A stretch of 64,000 nucleotides of DNA from Streptomyces sp. LUP47B. GTDB taxonomy: Bacteria > Actinomycetota > Actinomycetes > Streptomycetales > Streptomycetaceae. Of this stretch, positions 49,428 through 58,263 are shown in pieces. Within the stretch, counting starts at the first letter, position 1; every line of letters begins with the position of its first letter. The stretch lies in NCBI RefSeq assembly GCF_001746295.1, contig NZ_MJAH01000021.1, positions 1 to 64,000 on the forward strand, written 5' to 3'. Under the pieces are notes generated by a model. That model saw only the letters and a program-made list of their open reading frames with translations, was not told the origin of the DNA and did not search any database. The position numbers and the translations under genes are program-made.

Positions 49428-50540
49428 GTGACCCCCGTCGAGCTCTCCCGTACCGTGCTGCGCGCGGTGCGTCGTGCTGTCGATGACGGGGAGCTGGACG
49501 TGGCCGTGCCGGGGCGGACCAGCGTCACGCCCCCCGGGCCCGGTGGCTGTGGTGACTACGCCACCAACGTCGCCCTCCAGCTCGCCCGCCCCGCCGGGCA
49601 GCCGCCGCTTCGGGTCGCCGAGATCCTCCGGGAGCGCCTCGTCCGGACGGACGGCATCCGCGACGTCGTCGTCACCGGACCCGGGTTTCTCAACATCAGC
49701 CTGCGGGGGACCGAGACGGCCCTGGTACGGGAGATCCTGCTGAGCGGTCACCGGTACGGTCACGCCGACCGGCCCACCGGCCGGCTCGTGCAGCTGCACG
49801 CTCCCCACGAGGTCCGCGCCGTCGTCGTCATGGACGCCGTGGCCCGCATCCTCCGCTCCCAGGGCGCCCTCGTCCGCACCAGCTGTGCCGGCAGGCCCGA
49901 GCCCGAGTGGGCCGACATCCTCGGCGTCGACGTCGACGCATACGGCACCCCCGACGCCCCCGCCCCCCTCGACGTCAACGTGCGTCCCGTACCGGCGGCC
50001 CCCGCCGATCCCACCCCCCTCGGCCGGGACGCCGCCCGCTGGGCGCTTCTTCACCCCGCCCTCCACGACCGGCCCCGCATCACCGCCGACCACCTGGTCC
50101 AGCGCGAGAGCAACCCTCTCTTCCGGGTCCGTTACGCCCACGCCCGCACCCGGGCCCTCACCCGCAACGCCGCCGACCTGGGCTTCCACGCCGAGCCCGG
50201 GGACCCGGACCTGCACCTACAGGTCCTACCGGGCACAGACGCAGCCGTACCGGAGACCGTCGTACAGGGCACACACGACACGACCGCCCTACGGCACACC
50301 CTCGCCGATCACCCCCGCATCCTCCAGGCGGCCGCCGCGCACCACGCCCCCGACCGCCTGGCCCGGCACCTCGTCACCGTCGCCGATGCCGTCCTCCCCT
50401 TTCTCGCCGTCGTCCTTCCTCGTGGTGCGGAGAAACCCTCGGCCGCCCACCGTGCCCGGCTCGCGCTCGCCGAAGCCGCCGGGGCGGTGCTGGCCGGTGG
50501 CCTGTCCCTGCTCGGCATCGACGCACCCGAACACCTCTAG
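49428..50540 (+). CDS. nrtL: ArgS-related anticodon-binding protein NrtL
   Basis: A 370-residue protein related to arginyl-tRNA synthetase: N-terminal additional domain (PGGCGDYATNVALQLARPAG, VVVTGPGFLNISLRG) and C-terminal anticodon-binding helices (ESNPLFRVRYAHARTRALTR, HTLADHPRILQ, LARHLVTVADAVLPF). The Rossmann catalytic core with HIGH/KMSKS motifs is absent; the middle retains only residual ArgS-like sequence (EVRAVVVMDAVARILRSQG). Such proteins are called NrtL in actinobacteria, and their function is unsettled. GTG start. It precedes lysA by 16 bases and likely shares its operon, as argS-lysA pairs do elsewhere. Confidence 0.88.
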   Translation: MTPVELSRTVLRAVRRAVDDGELDVAVPGRTSVTPPGPGGCGDYATNVALQLARPAGQPPLRVAEILRERLVRTDGIRDVVVTGPGFLNISLRGTETALVREILLSGHRYGHADRPTGRLVQLHAPHEVRAVVVMDAVARILRSQGALVRTSCAGRPEPEWADILGVDVDAYGTPDAPAPLDVNVRPVPAAPADPTPLGRDAARWALLHPALHDRPRITADHLVQRESNPLFRVRYAHARTRALTRNAADLGFHAEPGDPDLHLQVLPGTDAAVPETVVQGTHDTTALRHTLADHPRILQAAAAHHAPDRLARHLVTVADAVLPFLAVVLPRGAEKPSAAHRARLALAEAAGAVLAGGLSLLGIDAPEHL

Positions 50541-50556
50541 AGAGCCAGTCAAGAAG

Positions 50557-51948
50557 ATGAGCCGTTCCGCACACCCCGCCGGGCCCCGGCACGCCGACGT
50601 CCTTCCCGAGGGTCACTACTCCGCCCCGCCCGCCGATCTCAACACCCTCGACCCCAAGGTCTGGGCCCAGACGGTCGGCCGTGACGAGGACGGCGTCGTC
50701 ACCGTCGGCGGCATCGACGTCAAGACCCTCGCCGAGGAGCACGGCACCCCCGCCTACGTCGTCGACGAGGCCGACTTCCGGGCCCGGGCGCGTGCGTGGC
50801 GCGGTGCCTTCGGGGCCGATGCCGACGTCTTCTACGCCGGAAAGGCGTTCCTCTCCCGGGCCGTCGTGCGCTGGCTGCACGAGGAGGGGCTCAACCTGGA
50901 CGTCTGCTCCGGCGGCGAGCTCGCCACCGCCCTGTCCGTCGGCATGCCCGCCGACCGCATCGCCTTCCACGGCAACAACAAGTCCGGGGAAGAGATCACC
51001 AGGGCCGTCGAGAGCGGCGTCGGACGCATCGTCCTCGACTCCTTCCAGGAGATCGTCCGCGTCGCGCACATCGCCCAGAGCCTGGGGAAGCGCCAAAGGG
51101 TCCAGATCCGGATCACTGTCGGCGTCGAGGCCCACACCCACGAGTTCATCGCCACCGCCCACGAGGACCAGAAGTTCGGCATTCCGCTCGCCGGCGGACA
51201 GGCCGCCGAGGCCGTACGGCGGGCGCTGCAGCTCGACGGTCTCGAGCTCATCGGGATCCACTCCCACATCGGGTCGCAGATCTTCGACATGTCCGGCTTC
51301 GAGGTGGCCGCGCATCGCGTGGTCGGACTGCTCAAGGACGTCCGTGACGAGCACGGTGTCGAGCTTCCGGAGATCGACCTCGGTGGTGGCCTCGGCATCG
51401 CCTACACCAGCGACGACGATCCCCGTGAGCCGCACGAGATCGCCAAGGCGCTGACCGAGATCGTCACGAGGGAGTGCGAGGCCGCCAGGCTGCGGACCCC
51501 GAGGATCTCCGTCGAGCCCGGGCGCGCCATCGTCGGCCCCACCGCCTTCACGCTCTACGAGGTCGGCACCATCAAGCCCCTCGACGGGCTGCGCACCTAC
51601 GTCTCCGTCGACGGCGGCATGTCCGACAACATCCGCACCGCGCTGTACGACGCCGAGTACAGCGTCGCCCTCGTGTCCAGGACCAGTGACGCCGGGCCCA
51701 TGCTCGCCCGCGTCGTCGGCAAGCACTGCGAGAGCGGGGACATCGTGGTCAAGGACGCGTTCCTGCCGGCCGACCTGGCACCGGGTGACCTCATCGCCGT
51801 ACCGGCGACGGGCGCCTACTGCCGTTCCATGGCGAGCAATTACAACCACGTGCTGCGTCCGCCGGTCGTCTCCGTCCACGAGGGCGCCTCCCGGGTCATC
51901 GTCCGCCGTGAGACGGAGGAGGACCTTCTGCGGCTCGACGTCGGATGA
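50557..51948 (+). CDS. lysA: Diaminopimelate decarboxylase
   Basis: A 463-residue PLP enzyme catalysing the last step of lysine biosynthesis (meso-diaminopimelate to lysine plus CO2). Signatures: the PLP-binding Lys in VFYAGKAFLSRAV, LDVCSGGELATALSVGM, GIHSHIGSQIFD, the glycine-rich loop EIDLGGGLGIAY, ISVEPGRAIVGP and the C-terminal GAYCRSMASNYNHVLRP. Slightly longer than average because of an N-terminal extension before the barrel. ATG 50557. Preceded by nrtL and followed by hom after a 183-bp spacer. Confidence 0.97.
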   Translation: MSRSAHPAGPRHADVLPEGHYSAPPADLNTLDPKVWAQTVGRDEDGVVTVGGIDVKTLAEEHGTPAYVVDEADFRARARAWRGAFGADADVFYAGKAFLSRAVVRWLHEEGLNLDVCSGGELATALSVGMPADRIAFHGNNKSGEEITRAVESGVGRIVLDSFQEIVRVAHIAQSLGKRQRVQIRITVGVEAHTHEFIATAHEDQKFGIPLAGGQAAEAVRRALQLDGLELIGIHSHIGSQIFDMSGFEVAAHRVVGLLKDVRDEHGVELPEIDLGGGLGIAYTSDDDPREPHEIAKALTEIVTRECEAARLRTPRISVEPGRAIVGPTAFTLYEVGTIKPLDGLRTYVSVDGGMSDNIRTALYDAEYSVALVSRTSDAGPMLARVVGKHCESGDIVVKDAFLPADLAPGDLIAVPATGAYCRSMASNYNHVLRPPVVSVHEGASRVIVRRETEEDLLRLDVG

Positions 51949-52055
51949 CGGGAAAAGCGGCGCAGGAAAACGAAGAAGGAAAGCGGCGAAGGAAAGCGGC
52001 GAAGGAAGATCTTCGGTCTTCCGCCCCCGGACAAATGAAATAGATGTCTCATAAT

Positions 52056-52084
52056 CCGGACGAGGGGCAGAAACTCCCGTCCGG
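52056..52084 (+). terminator. Hairpin in the lysA-hom spacer
   Basis: CCGGACG (52056-52062) pairs with CGTCCGG (52078-52084), extended inward by GGG/CCC. It lies 48 bases before hom. It may terminate lysA read-through or act as a leader structure for hom; no leader peptide or T-box/riboswitch consensus was recognised. The spacer before it (51949-52055) is purine-rich with short GGAAAGCGGCGAA repeats. Confidence 0.5.
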
Positions 52085-52131
52085 TGAGTGAGACTGGTCC
52101 CACCGTAGACGGTATGAGGAAACGAGGTCGG

Positions 52132-53424
52132 ATGATGCGTACGCGTCCGCTGAAGGTGGCGCTGCTGGGCTGTGGAGTGGTCGGCTCAGAAGTGGCGCGC
52201 ATCATGACGACGCACGCCGACGACCTCGCCGCCCGGATCGGGGCACCCGTCGAGCTCGCGGGGGTCGCGGTACGGCGGCCCGCCAAGCTCCGTGAGGGCA
52301 TTCCGCAGGAACTCGTCACCACCGACGCCACCGCCCTCGTCAAACGCGGGGACATCGATGTGGTGGTCGAGGTCATCGGGGGGATCGAGCCCGCGCGTTC
52401 CCTCATCACCACCGCCTTCGAGCACGGCGCCTCCGTCGTCTCCGCCAACAAGGCGCTCCTCGCCCAGGACGGCGCCGCCCTCCACGCGGCGGCCGGACAG
52501 CACGGCAAGGACCTCTACTACGAGGCCGCCGTCGCCGGTGCCATCCCGCTGATCCGTCCGCTGCGCGAGTCCCTCGCCGGCGACAAGGTGAACCGGGTGC
52601 TCGGCATCGTCAACGGAACGACCAACTTCATCCTCGACAAGATGGACTCCACGGGGGCCGGCTATCAGGAGGCCCTCGACGAGGCCACGGCGCTCGGGTA
52701 CGCGGAAGCCGACCCGACCGCCGACGTCGAGGGGTTCGACGCCGCCGCCAAGGCCGCCATCCTCGCCGGAATCGCCTTCCACACGCGCGTGCGTCTCGAC
52801 GACGTCTACCGCGAGGGCATGACCGAGGTCACCGCGGCCGACTTCGCCTCCGCGAGGAACATGGGCTGCACCATCAAGCTGCTCGCCATCTGTGAGCGGG
52901 CCGAGGACGGGCAGTCCGTCACCGCGCGCGTGCACCCCGCGATGATCCCGCTGAGCCACCCGCTGGCCTCCGTGCGCGGCGCGTACAACGCCGTGTTCGT
53001 CGAGTCCGACGCCTCCGGCCAGCTGATGTTCTACGGCCCGGGCGCGGGCGGCGCCCCCACCGCCTCCGCCGTCCTCGGCGACCTCGTCGCCGTCTGCCGC
53101 AACCGGCTCAGCGGCACGACCGGACCGGGTGAGTCCGCGTACACCGCCCTGCCCGTCTCGGGCATGGGCGAGGTCGTCACGCGCTACCACATCAGCCTCG
53201 ATGTGGCGGACAAACCGGGTGTTCTCGCCCAGGTCGCGACCGTGTTCGCCGAGCACGGGGTGTCCATCGATACCGTTCGGCAGCAGGGGAAGGACGGCGA
53301 GGCATCCCTCGTCGTCGTCACGCACCGCGCGTCCGACGCCGCCCTGGGCGGGACCGTCGAGGCGTTGCGCAAGCTCGACACCGTGCGGGGTGTCGCCAGC
53401 ATCATGCGGGTTGAAGGAGAGTAA
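52132..53424 (+). CDS. hom: Homoserine dehydrogenase
   Basis: A 430-residue NAD(P)-dependent enzyme converting aspartate semialdehyde to homoserine, the branch point to threonine and methionine. Rossmann motif LKVALLGCGVVGSEVARIM, then VVVEVIGGIEP, VSANKALLAQDG, LGIVNGTTNFILDKM and the catalytic region EADPTADVEGFDAAAKAAIL. A C-terminal ACT domain (about 355-430: DVADKPGVLAQVATVFAEHG) mediates feedback control by threonine. ATG 52132 with GAGG upstream is chosen; ATG 52135 is nearly equivalent. The gene is followed seven bases later by thrC. Confidence 0.97.
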   Translation: MMRTRPLKVALLGCGVVGSEVARIMTTHADDLAARIGAPVELAGVAVRRPAKLREGIPQELVTTDATALVKRGDIDVVVEVIGGIEPARSLITTAFEHGASVVSANKALLAQDGAALHAAAGQHGKDLYYEAAVAGAIPLIRPLRESLAGDKVNRVLGIVNGTTNFILDKMDSTGAGYQEALDEATALGYAEADPTADVEGFDAAAKAAILAGIAFHTRVRLDDVYREGMTEVTAADFASARNMGCTIKLLAICERAEDGQSVTARVHPAMIPLSHPLASVRGAYNAVFVESDASGQLMFYGPGAGGAPTASAVLGDLVAVCRNRLSGTTGPGESAYTALPVSGMGEVVTRYHISLDVADKPGVLAQVATVFAEHGVSIDTVRQQGKDGEASLVVVTHRASDAALGGTVEALRKLDTVRGVASIMRVEGE

Positions 53425-53430
53425 CGAGCA

Positions 53431-54489
53431 ATGACCCACCAGTGGCGCGGAATCATCGAGGAGTACCGGGACCGGCTGCCCGTCTCCGACACCACGCCGG
53501 TCGTGACGCTCCGCGAGGGCGGCACGCCCCTCGTGCCCGCGCAGGTGCTCTCCGAGCGCACCGGGTGCGAGGTCCACCTCAAGGTGGAGGGCGCCAACCC
53601 CACCGGGTCCTTCAAGGACCGCGGTATGACCATGGCGATCACGCGGGCCAAGGAGGAGGGCGCGAAGGCGGTCATCTGCGCCTCCACCGGCAACACGTCG
53701 GCGAGCGCCGCCGCCTACGCCGTACGCGCGGGCATGGTCTCCGCCGTACTCGTTCCGCGCGGGAAGATCGCGCTCGGCAAGATGGGCCAGGCGCTCATCC
53801 ACGGGGCGAAGATCCTCCAGGTCGACGGAAACTTCGACGACTGCCTCACCCTGGCCCGTGCGCTGAGCGACAACTACCCGGTGGCGCTGGTCAATTCGGT
53901 CAACCCGGTGCGCATCGAGGGCCAGAAGACCGCCGCCTTCGAGATCGTCGACATGCTCGGCGACGCGCCCGACATCCACGTCCTCCCGGTCGGCAACGCC
54001 GGCAACATCACGGCGTACTGGAAGGGCTACAAGGAGTACGCCGCCGACGGGGTGGCCGCCAAGACGCCCCGGATGTGGGGCTTCCAGGCCTCCGGCAGTG
54101 CCCCGATCGTGCGCGGCGAGATCGTCAAGGACCCCTCGACCATCGCCACCGCCATCCGTATCGGCAACCCGGCCTCCTGGCAGTACGCCCTCGCGGCGAA
54201 GGAGGAGTCCGGCGGGTTCATCGACGAGGTGACGGACCGTGAGATCCTGCGCGCCTACCGGCTGTTGGCCGCTCAGGAGGGTGTCTTCGTGGAGCCCGCC
54301 TCCGCCGCGTCCGTGGCCGGTCTGTTGAAGGCCGCCGAGCAGGGCAAGGTCGACCCGGGCCAGCGGATCGTGTGCACGGTCACCGGCAACGGCCTCAAGG
54401 ACCCGGACTGGGCCGTCGCGGGCGCCCCGCAGCCGGTCACCGTCCCGGTCGACGCGGCCACGGCGGCCGAGCGCCTCGGGCTCGCCTGA
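53431..54489 (+). CDS. thrC: Threonine synthase
   Basis: A 352-residue PLP enzyme converting O-phosphohomoserine to threonine. Signatures: PLP Lys in GANPTGSFKDRGMTMAI, AVICASTGNTSASAAAYAVR, the phosphate loop LPVGNAGNITAYWKGYKEY and VEPASAASVAGL. It is the short fold-type II form normal in actinobacteria. It begins seven bases after hom with GAAGGAGA as ribosome site, so the two are cotranscribed. Confidence 0.97.
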   Translation: MTHQWRGIIEEYRDRLPVSDTTPVVTLREGGTPLVPAQVLSERTGCEVHLKVEGANPTGSFKDRGMTMAITRAKEEGAKAVICASTGNTSASAAAYAVRAGMVSAVLVPRGKIALGKMGQALIHGAKILQVDGNFDDCLTLARALSDNYPVALVNSVNPVRIEGQKTAAFEIVDMLGDAPDIHVLPVGNAGNITAYWKGYKEYAADGVAAKTPRMWGFQASGSAPIVRGEIVKDPSTIATAIRIGNPASWQYALAAKEESGGFIDEVTDREILRAYRLLAAQEGVFVEPASAASVAGLLKAAEQGKVDPGQRIVCTVTGNGLKDPDWAVAGAPQPVTVPVDAATAAERLGLA

Positions 54490-54579
54490 GAAGCCGGTCC
54501 GCGTCGTCCGAGCGGGGAATCCCCAGGAGGGGTGCACAGGGGGCTTACGACACGCATCGTGCGCCTCCTGTGCGCCCTA

Positions 54580-54609
54580 TGTCGCCACAGAACCTTCCTT
54601 CGATAGGCT
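54580..54609 (+). promoter_or_regulatory. Candidate HrdB-type promoter for thrB
   Basis: TAGGCT (54604-54609) is a good -10. TGTCGC (54580-54585) with an 18-base spacer is a weak -35. The start codon of thrB is 131 bp downstream. The 251-bp thrC-thrB gap is consistent with a separate promoter. Confidence 0.45.
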
Positions 54610-54740
54610 GTACCGAACCCGCCCGCTGCATATGCCCTCGCGTACAGCGGGGTGCCGCGTCGTCTCCGCGGTCGGCCGGGTCTTCGTACGTCATCGAATG
54701 TCATTCGACAATCACGCAGCTCAAGGAGAGTCATCGAGAG

Positions 54741-55670
54741 ATGGCCGGTCCCGCATTCCGCGCCGCCGCCGTCCGGGTGCGCGTCCCCGCCACCAGCGCC
54801 AACCTCGGCCCGGGCTTCGACGCCCTCGGCCTCTCGCTGGGGCTCTACGACGACGTCGTCGTCCGGGTGGCCGACTCAGGGCTGCACATCGACATCGCGG
54901 GGGAGGGGAGCGAGACGCTCCCGCGTGACGAAAACCACCTTCTCGTACGCTCCCTGCGCACCGCCTTCGACCTGCTGGGCGGCCAGCCGCGCGGCCTGGA
55001 GATCGTCTGCGCCAACCGCATCCCGCACGGCCGGGGCCTCGGCTCGTCCTCGGCCGCCATCTGCGCCGGAATCGTCGCCGCGCGCGCCGTGACCATAGGC
55101 GGCGAGGCCCGGCTCGACGACACCGCGCTCCTGGAGCTCGCCACCGAGATCGAGGGCCACCCCGACAACGTGGCCCCGTGTCTGCTGGGCGGCTTCACGG
55201 TCGCCTGGATGGAGGCCGGTGCCGCCCGGGCGATCAGGCTGGAGCCCGACGATTCCATCGTTCCGGTGGTTTTCGTGCCCGGAAAGCCCGTCCTGACCGA
55301 GACCGCGCGCGGACTGCTCCCGCGCACCGTGCCGCACGTCGACGCCGCCGCCAACGCCGGCCGTGCCGCGCTGCTCGTAGAGGCCCTCACCAGGCGCCCC
55401 GAGCTGCTGCTGCCGGCCACCGAGGACCGTCTCCACCAGGAGTACCGCGCTCCGGCCATGCCGGAGAGCGCCGCGCTGGTGGAGCGGCTGCGGGCCGACG
55501 GAGTCCCGGCAGTCATCTCAGGTGCAGGGCCCACCGTGCTCGCGCTGGTCGACGCCGACAGCGCCGACAAGGTGGCCCATCTGGCGGGCGGGGGCTGGGC
55601 AGCCAACCGGCTGGAGCTCGACGCCCAGGGGGCCTGTGTGCTCCCGCTCGCGGCCGCCAGTGACATGTGA
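54741..55670 (+). CDS. thrB: Homoserine kinase
   Basis: A 309-residue GHMP-family kinase phosphorylating homoserine. VRVPATSANLGPGFDALGLS is the family N-terminus, IPHGRGLGSSSAAICAGIVA the ATP-binding motif 2, and VPAVISGAGPTVLALVDADS motif 3. AAGGAG precedes the ATG (54741). It follows thrC after 251 bp and probably has its own promoter. A short hairpin terminator follows the stop directly. Confidence 0.96.
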   Translation: MAGPAFRAAAVRVRVPATSANLGPGFDALGLSLGLYDDVVVRVADSGLHIDIAGEGSETLPRDENHLLVRSLRTAFDLLGGQPRGLEIVCANRIPHGRGLGSSSAAICAGIVAARAVTIGGEARLDDTALLELATEIEGHPDNVAPCLLGGFTVAWMEAGAARAIRLEPDDSIVPVVFVPGKPVLTETARGLLPRTVPHVDAAANAGRAALLVEALTRRPELLLPATEDRLHQEYRAPAMPESAALVERLRADGVPAVISGAGPTVLALVDADSADKVAHLAGGGWAANRLELDAQGACVLPLAAASDM

Positions 55671-55671
55671 G

Positions 55672-55689
55672 ATCCGGCGTGTGCCGGAT
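55672..55689 (+). terminator. Terminator of thrB
   Basis: ATCCGGC (55672-55678) and GCCGGAT (55683-55689) form a perfect seven-base stem with the loop GTGT, starting two bases after the thrB stop and followed by TTTC. Confidence 0.75.
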
Positions 55690-56078
55690 TTCGAGAGGGG
55701 GAATGTTTGTTGGATCCGGTAGTGTTAATCTCAAGTCTGCACCCGACCCCACCATGGCGAGGTGCTTCACGTCCCCGTCCGGGACAGACATTCTTCCGGG
55801 AGCCTCCCAAGCCGCACAGCGTTCCGTACGACGTACATGGGCAGTACCTCGTACGCGAGCACTGAGCGACTTGCCGGGCACGCTCCGGAACCGGTGTGAC
55901 CAAGCCACGTGACACGGACACTCAGTGCCACGGCTCTCGGAAGCGCCGTCACCACATTCCTCCGCCACTCAGGCGGACCACCGCCCCGGCACGGTCCACA
56001 AGGATGGGACCGACGTCGGACAGCACAAACGGTCGCCGAGCCAGACAGGCCGACGTCCGCTCCAGGGAAGGACCCTTC
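55690..56078 (+). promoter_or_regulatory. rho: Long leader/promoter region of rho
   Basis: A 389-bp gene-free stretch. A TAGTGT -10-like sequence lies near 55721 but with no convincing -35. The second half is C-rich on the coding strand (for example GACAGGCCGACGTCCGC), as expected of a Rho-dependent autoregulatory leader. Rho autogenous attenuation is known in other bacteria; here it is inference. Confidence 0.4.
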
Positions 56079-58124
56079 GTGAGCGACACCACCGATCTGA
56101 TGGGCGCACGTGTCGAGGAGACCGCTGCCGCGCCCTCCACGGACGCCTCCGCGCCTGCCACCGGTGCCGGCTCCCGGCGGCGCCGCGGTACCGGCCTCGA
56201 CGGCATGGTGCTGGCCGAGCTGCAACAGGTCGCATCCGGCCTCGGCATCAGGGGCACCGCGCGTATGCGCAAGAGCCAGCTGATCGAGGTCATCAAGGAG
56301 GCGCAGGCCGGGGGAGGTGCCGCGGCTCCCAAGGTCGCATCGGCCGCCGCCGGGGACGCCACCGAGACCAAGCCGAAGCGCCGCGCCACCTCCAAGGCCC
56401 GTACGGGCGATGCCGCCGAGAAGAAGGCGGAGGCGAAGGCCGAGGCCCCCGCCGAGAAGGCCGTGGCCCAGCAGCAGATCGAGATCCCCGGACAGCCGGC
56501 CGCCGAGCGCGGGGGGGACGACGCTCCCACCGAGCGCCGTCGTCGCCGTGCCACCGCCGAGGCCGGTGCCCCCGGGGGCAGCCCCGAGACGGTCGTGGCC
56601 GAGGCGAAGAGCGAGCCCAAGGCCGAGACGCCGGCGCAGCAGCCGCAGGGCGACGCCGGTGACGGCGAAGGCCGTGGCCGCCGCGACCGCCGTGAGCGCG
56701 ACCGCGGCCGTGACCGCGGGGAGCGTGGCGACCGCGGAGACCGCGGGGACCGCCGCAAGAGCGACGACCAGCAGGGCCAGGGCGGTCAGCGCCAGCAGCA
56801 GAACCAGCAGCAGGGCGGCGGCCGTCCCGACCGCCAGGACCGTCAGCAGCGTGACAACGGTCCGCAGGACGACGACGACTTCGACGGCGGCCGCCGCGGC
56901 CGTCGGGGCCGTTACCGGGACCGTCGTGGCCGTCGTGGCCGTGACGAGATCGGTGGCGCGGGCGAGCCGCAGATCAACGAGGACGACGTCCTGATCCCGG
57001 TCGCGGGCATCCTGGACATCCTCGACAACTACGCCTTCATCCGTACGTCGGGCTACCTGCCGGGCCCCAACGACGTGTACGTCTCCCTCGCCCAGGTCCG
57101 CAAGAACGGCCTGCGCAAGGGCGACCACGTCACCGGTGCGGTGCGTCAGCCCAAGGAAGGCGAGCGCCGCGAGAAGTTCAACGCGCTGGTGCGGCTCGAC
57201 TCCGTCAACGGCATGGCGCCCGAACACGGCCGTGGCCGCCCGGAGTTCAACAAGCTGACGCCGCTGTACCCGCAGGACCGCCTGCGTCTGGAGACGGACC
57301 CCGGCATCCTCACCACCCGCATCATCGACCTCGTCGCGCCGATCGGTAAGGGCCAGCGCGGTCTGATCGTGGCCCCGCCGAAGACCGGCAAGACCATGAT
57401 CATGCAGGCGATCGCCAACGCGATCACGCACAACAACCCCGAGTGCCACCTGATGGTCGTCCTGGTCGACGAGCGTCCGGAAGAGGTCACCGACATGCAG
57501 CGGTCGGTCAAGGGCGAGGTCATCTCCTCGACCTTCGACCGCCCGGCCGAGGACCACACCACGGTCGCCGAGCTCGCCATCGAGCGTGCCAAGCGTCTGG
57601 TGGAGCTGGGCCACGACGTGGTCGTGCTGCTCGACTCCATCACGCGTCTGGGCCGTGCGTACAACCTCGCCGCGCCCGCCTCCGGCCGCATCCTGTCCGG
57701 TGGTGTCGACTCGACCGCCCTGTACCCGCCGAAGCGCTTCTTCGGTGCGGCCCGCAACATCGAGGACGGCGGCTCGCTGACCATCCTCGCCACCGCGCTG
57801 GTGGACACCGGGTCCCGCATGGACGAGGTCATCTTCGAGGAGTTCAAGGGCACCGGCAACGCCGAGCTCAAGCTCGACCGGAAGCTCGCCGACAAGCGGA
57901 TCTTCCCGGCGGTGGACGTCGACGCGTCCGGTACCCGTAAGGAAGAGATCCTGCTCGCTCCCGACGAGCTCGGGATCGTATGGAAGCTGCGCCGGGTGCT
58001 GCACGCCCTCGACCAGCAGCAGGCGGTCGAGCTGCTTCTCGACAAGATGAAGCAGACGAAGTCGAACGCCGAGTTCCTGATGCAGATCCAGAAGACGACG
58101 CCGACGCCGGGCAACGGCGACTGA
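56079..58124 (+). CDS. rho: Transcription termination factor Rho
   Basis: A 681-residue RNA-dependent ATPase and helicase. N-terminal helical domain with LDGMVLAELQQVASGLGI, then an actinobacterial insertion (about residues 85-300) rich in Arg, Asp, Gly and Gln with RDRGERGDRGDRG-type repeats, then the RNA-binding cold-shock-like domain (VLIPVAGILDILDNYAFIRT, LPGPNDVYVSLAQV) and the ATPase core with Walker A APPKTGKTMIMQAI, VVLVDERPEEVTDMQ, DSITRLGRAYN and GTGNAELKLDRKLADKRIFP. GTG start with AAGGA eight bases upstream. A strong terminator lies 18 bp past the stop. Confidence 0.97.
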   Translation: MSDTTDLMGARVEETAAAPSTDASAPATGAGSRRRRGTGLDGMVLAELQQVASGLGIRGTARMRKSQLIEVIKEAQAGGGAAAPKVASAAAGDATETKPKRRATSKARTGDAAEKKAEAKAEAPAEKAVAQQQIEIPGQPAAERGGDDAPTERRRRRATAEAGAPGGSPETVVAEAKSEPKAETPAQQPQGDAGDGEGRGRRDRRERDRGRDRGERGDRGDRGDRRKSDDQQGQGGQRQQQNQQQGGGRPDRQDRQQRDNGPQDDDDFDGGRRGRRGRYRDRRGRRGRDEIGGAGEPQINEDDVLIPVAGILDILDNYAFIRTSGYLPGPNDVYVSLAQVRKNGLRKGDHVTGAVRQPKEGERREKFNALVRLDSVNGMAPEHGRGRPEFNKLTPLYPQDRLRLETDPGILTTRIIDLVAPIGKGQRGLIVAPPKTGKTMIMQAIANAITHNNPECHLMVVLVDERPEEVTDMQRSVKGEVISSTFDRPAEDHTTVAELAIERAKRLVELGHDVVVLLDSITRLGRAYNLAAPASGRILSGGVDSTALYPPKRFFGAARNIEDGGSLTILATALVDTGSRMDEVIFEEFKGTGNAELKLDRKLADKRIFPAVDVDASGTRKEEILLAPDELGIVWKLRRVLHALDQQQAVELLLDKMKQTKSNAEFLMQIQKTTPTPGNGD

Positions 58125-58142
58125 CGTCAAGCGTTCGGAATG

Positions 58143-58174
58143 AGGGCCGCCCCCTGCTGTCAGGGGGCGGCCCT
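58143..58174 (+). terminator. Terminator of rho
   Basis: AGGGCCGCCCCCTG (58143-58156) and CAGGGGGCGGCCCT (58161-58174) form a perfect 14-base stem with a four-base loop, 18 bp after the rho stop. Confidence 0.85.
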
Positions 58175-58263
58175 CCGCGTTGTCAGTGGGTCGCTGTACG
58201 ATCGCGCTCTTCGGACTCGCATTCGACATTCGTCCGAACTTCTGATCCCGAGGGGGGACTTCA

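Noticed and set aside
51949..52131. Possible lysine riboswitch or attenuator before hom
   Set aside because: Only a single hairpin and purine repeats; no L-box or leader peptide features recognised.
52186..54537. Long minus-strand frame opposite hom and thrC
   Set aside because: Shadow of two confidently identified enzymes; no domain features.
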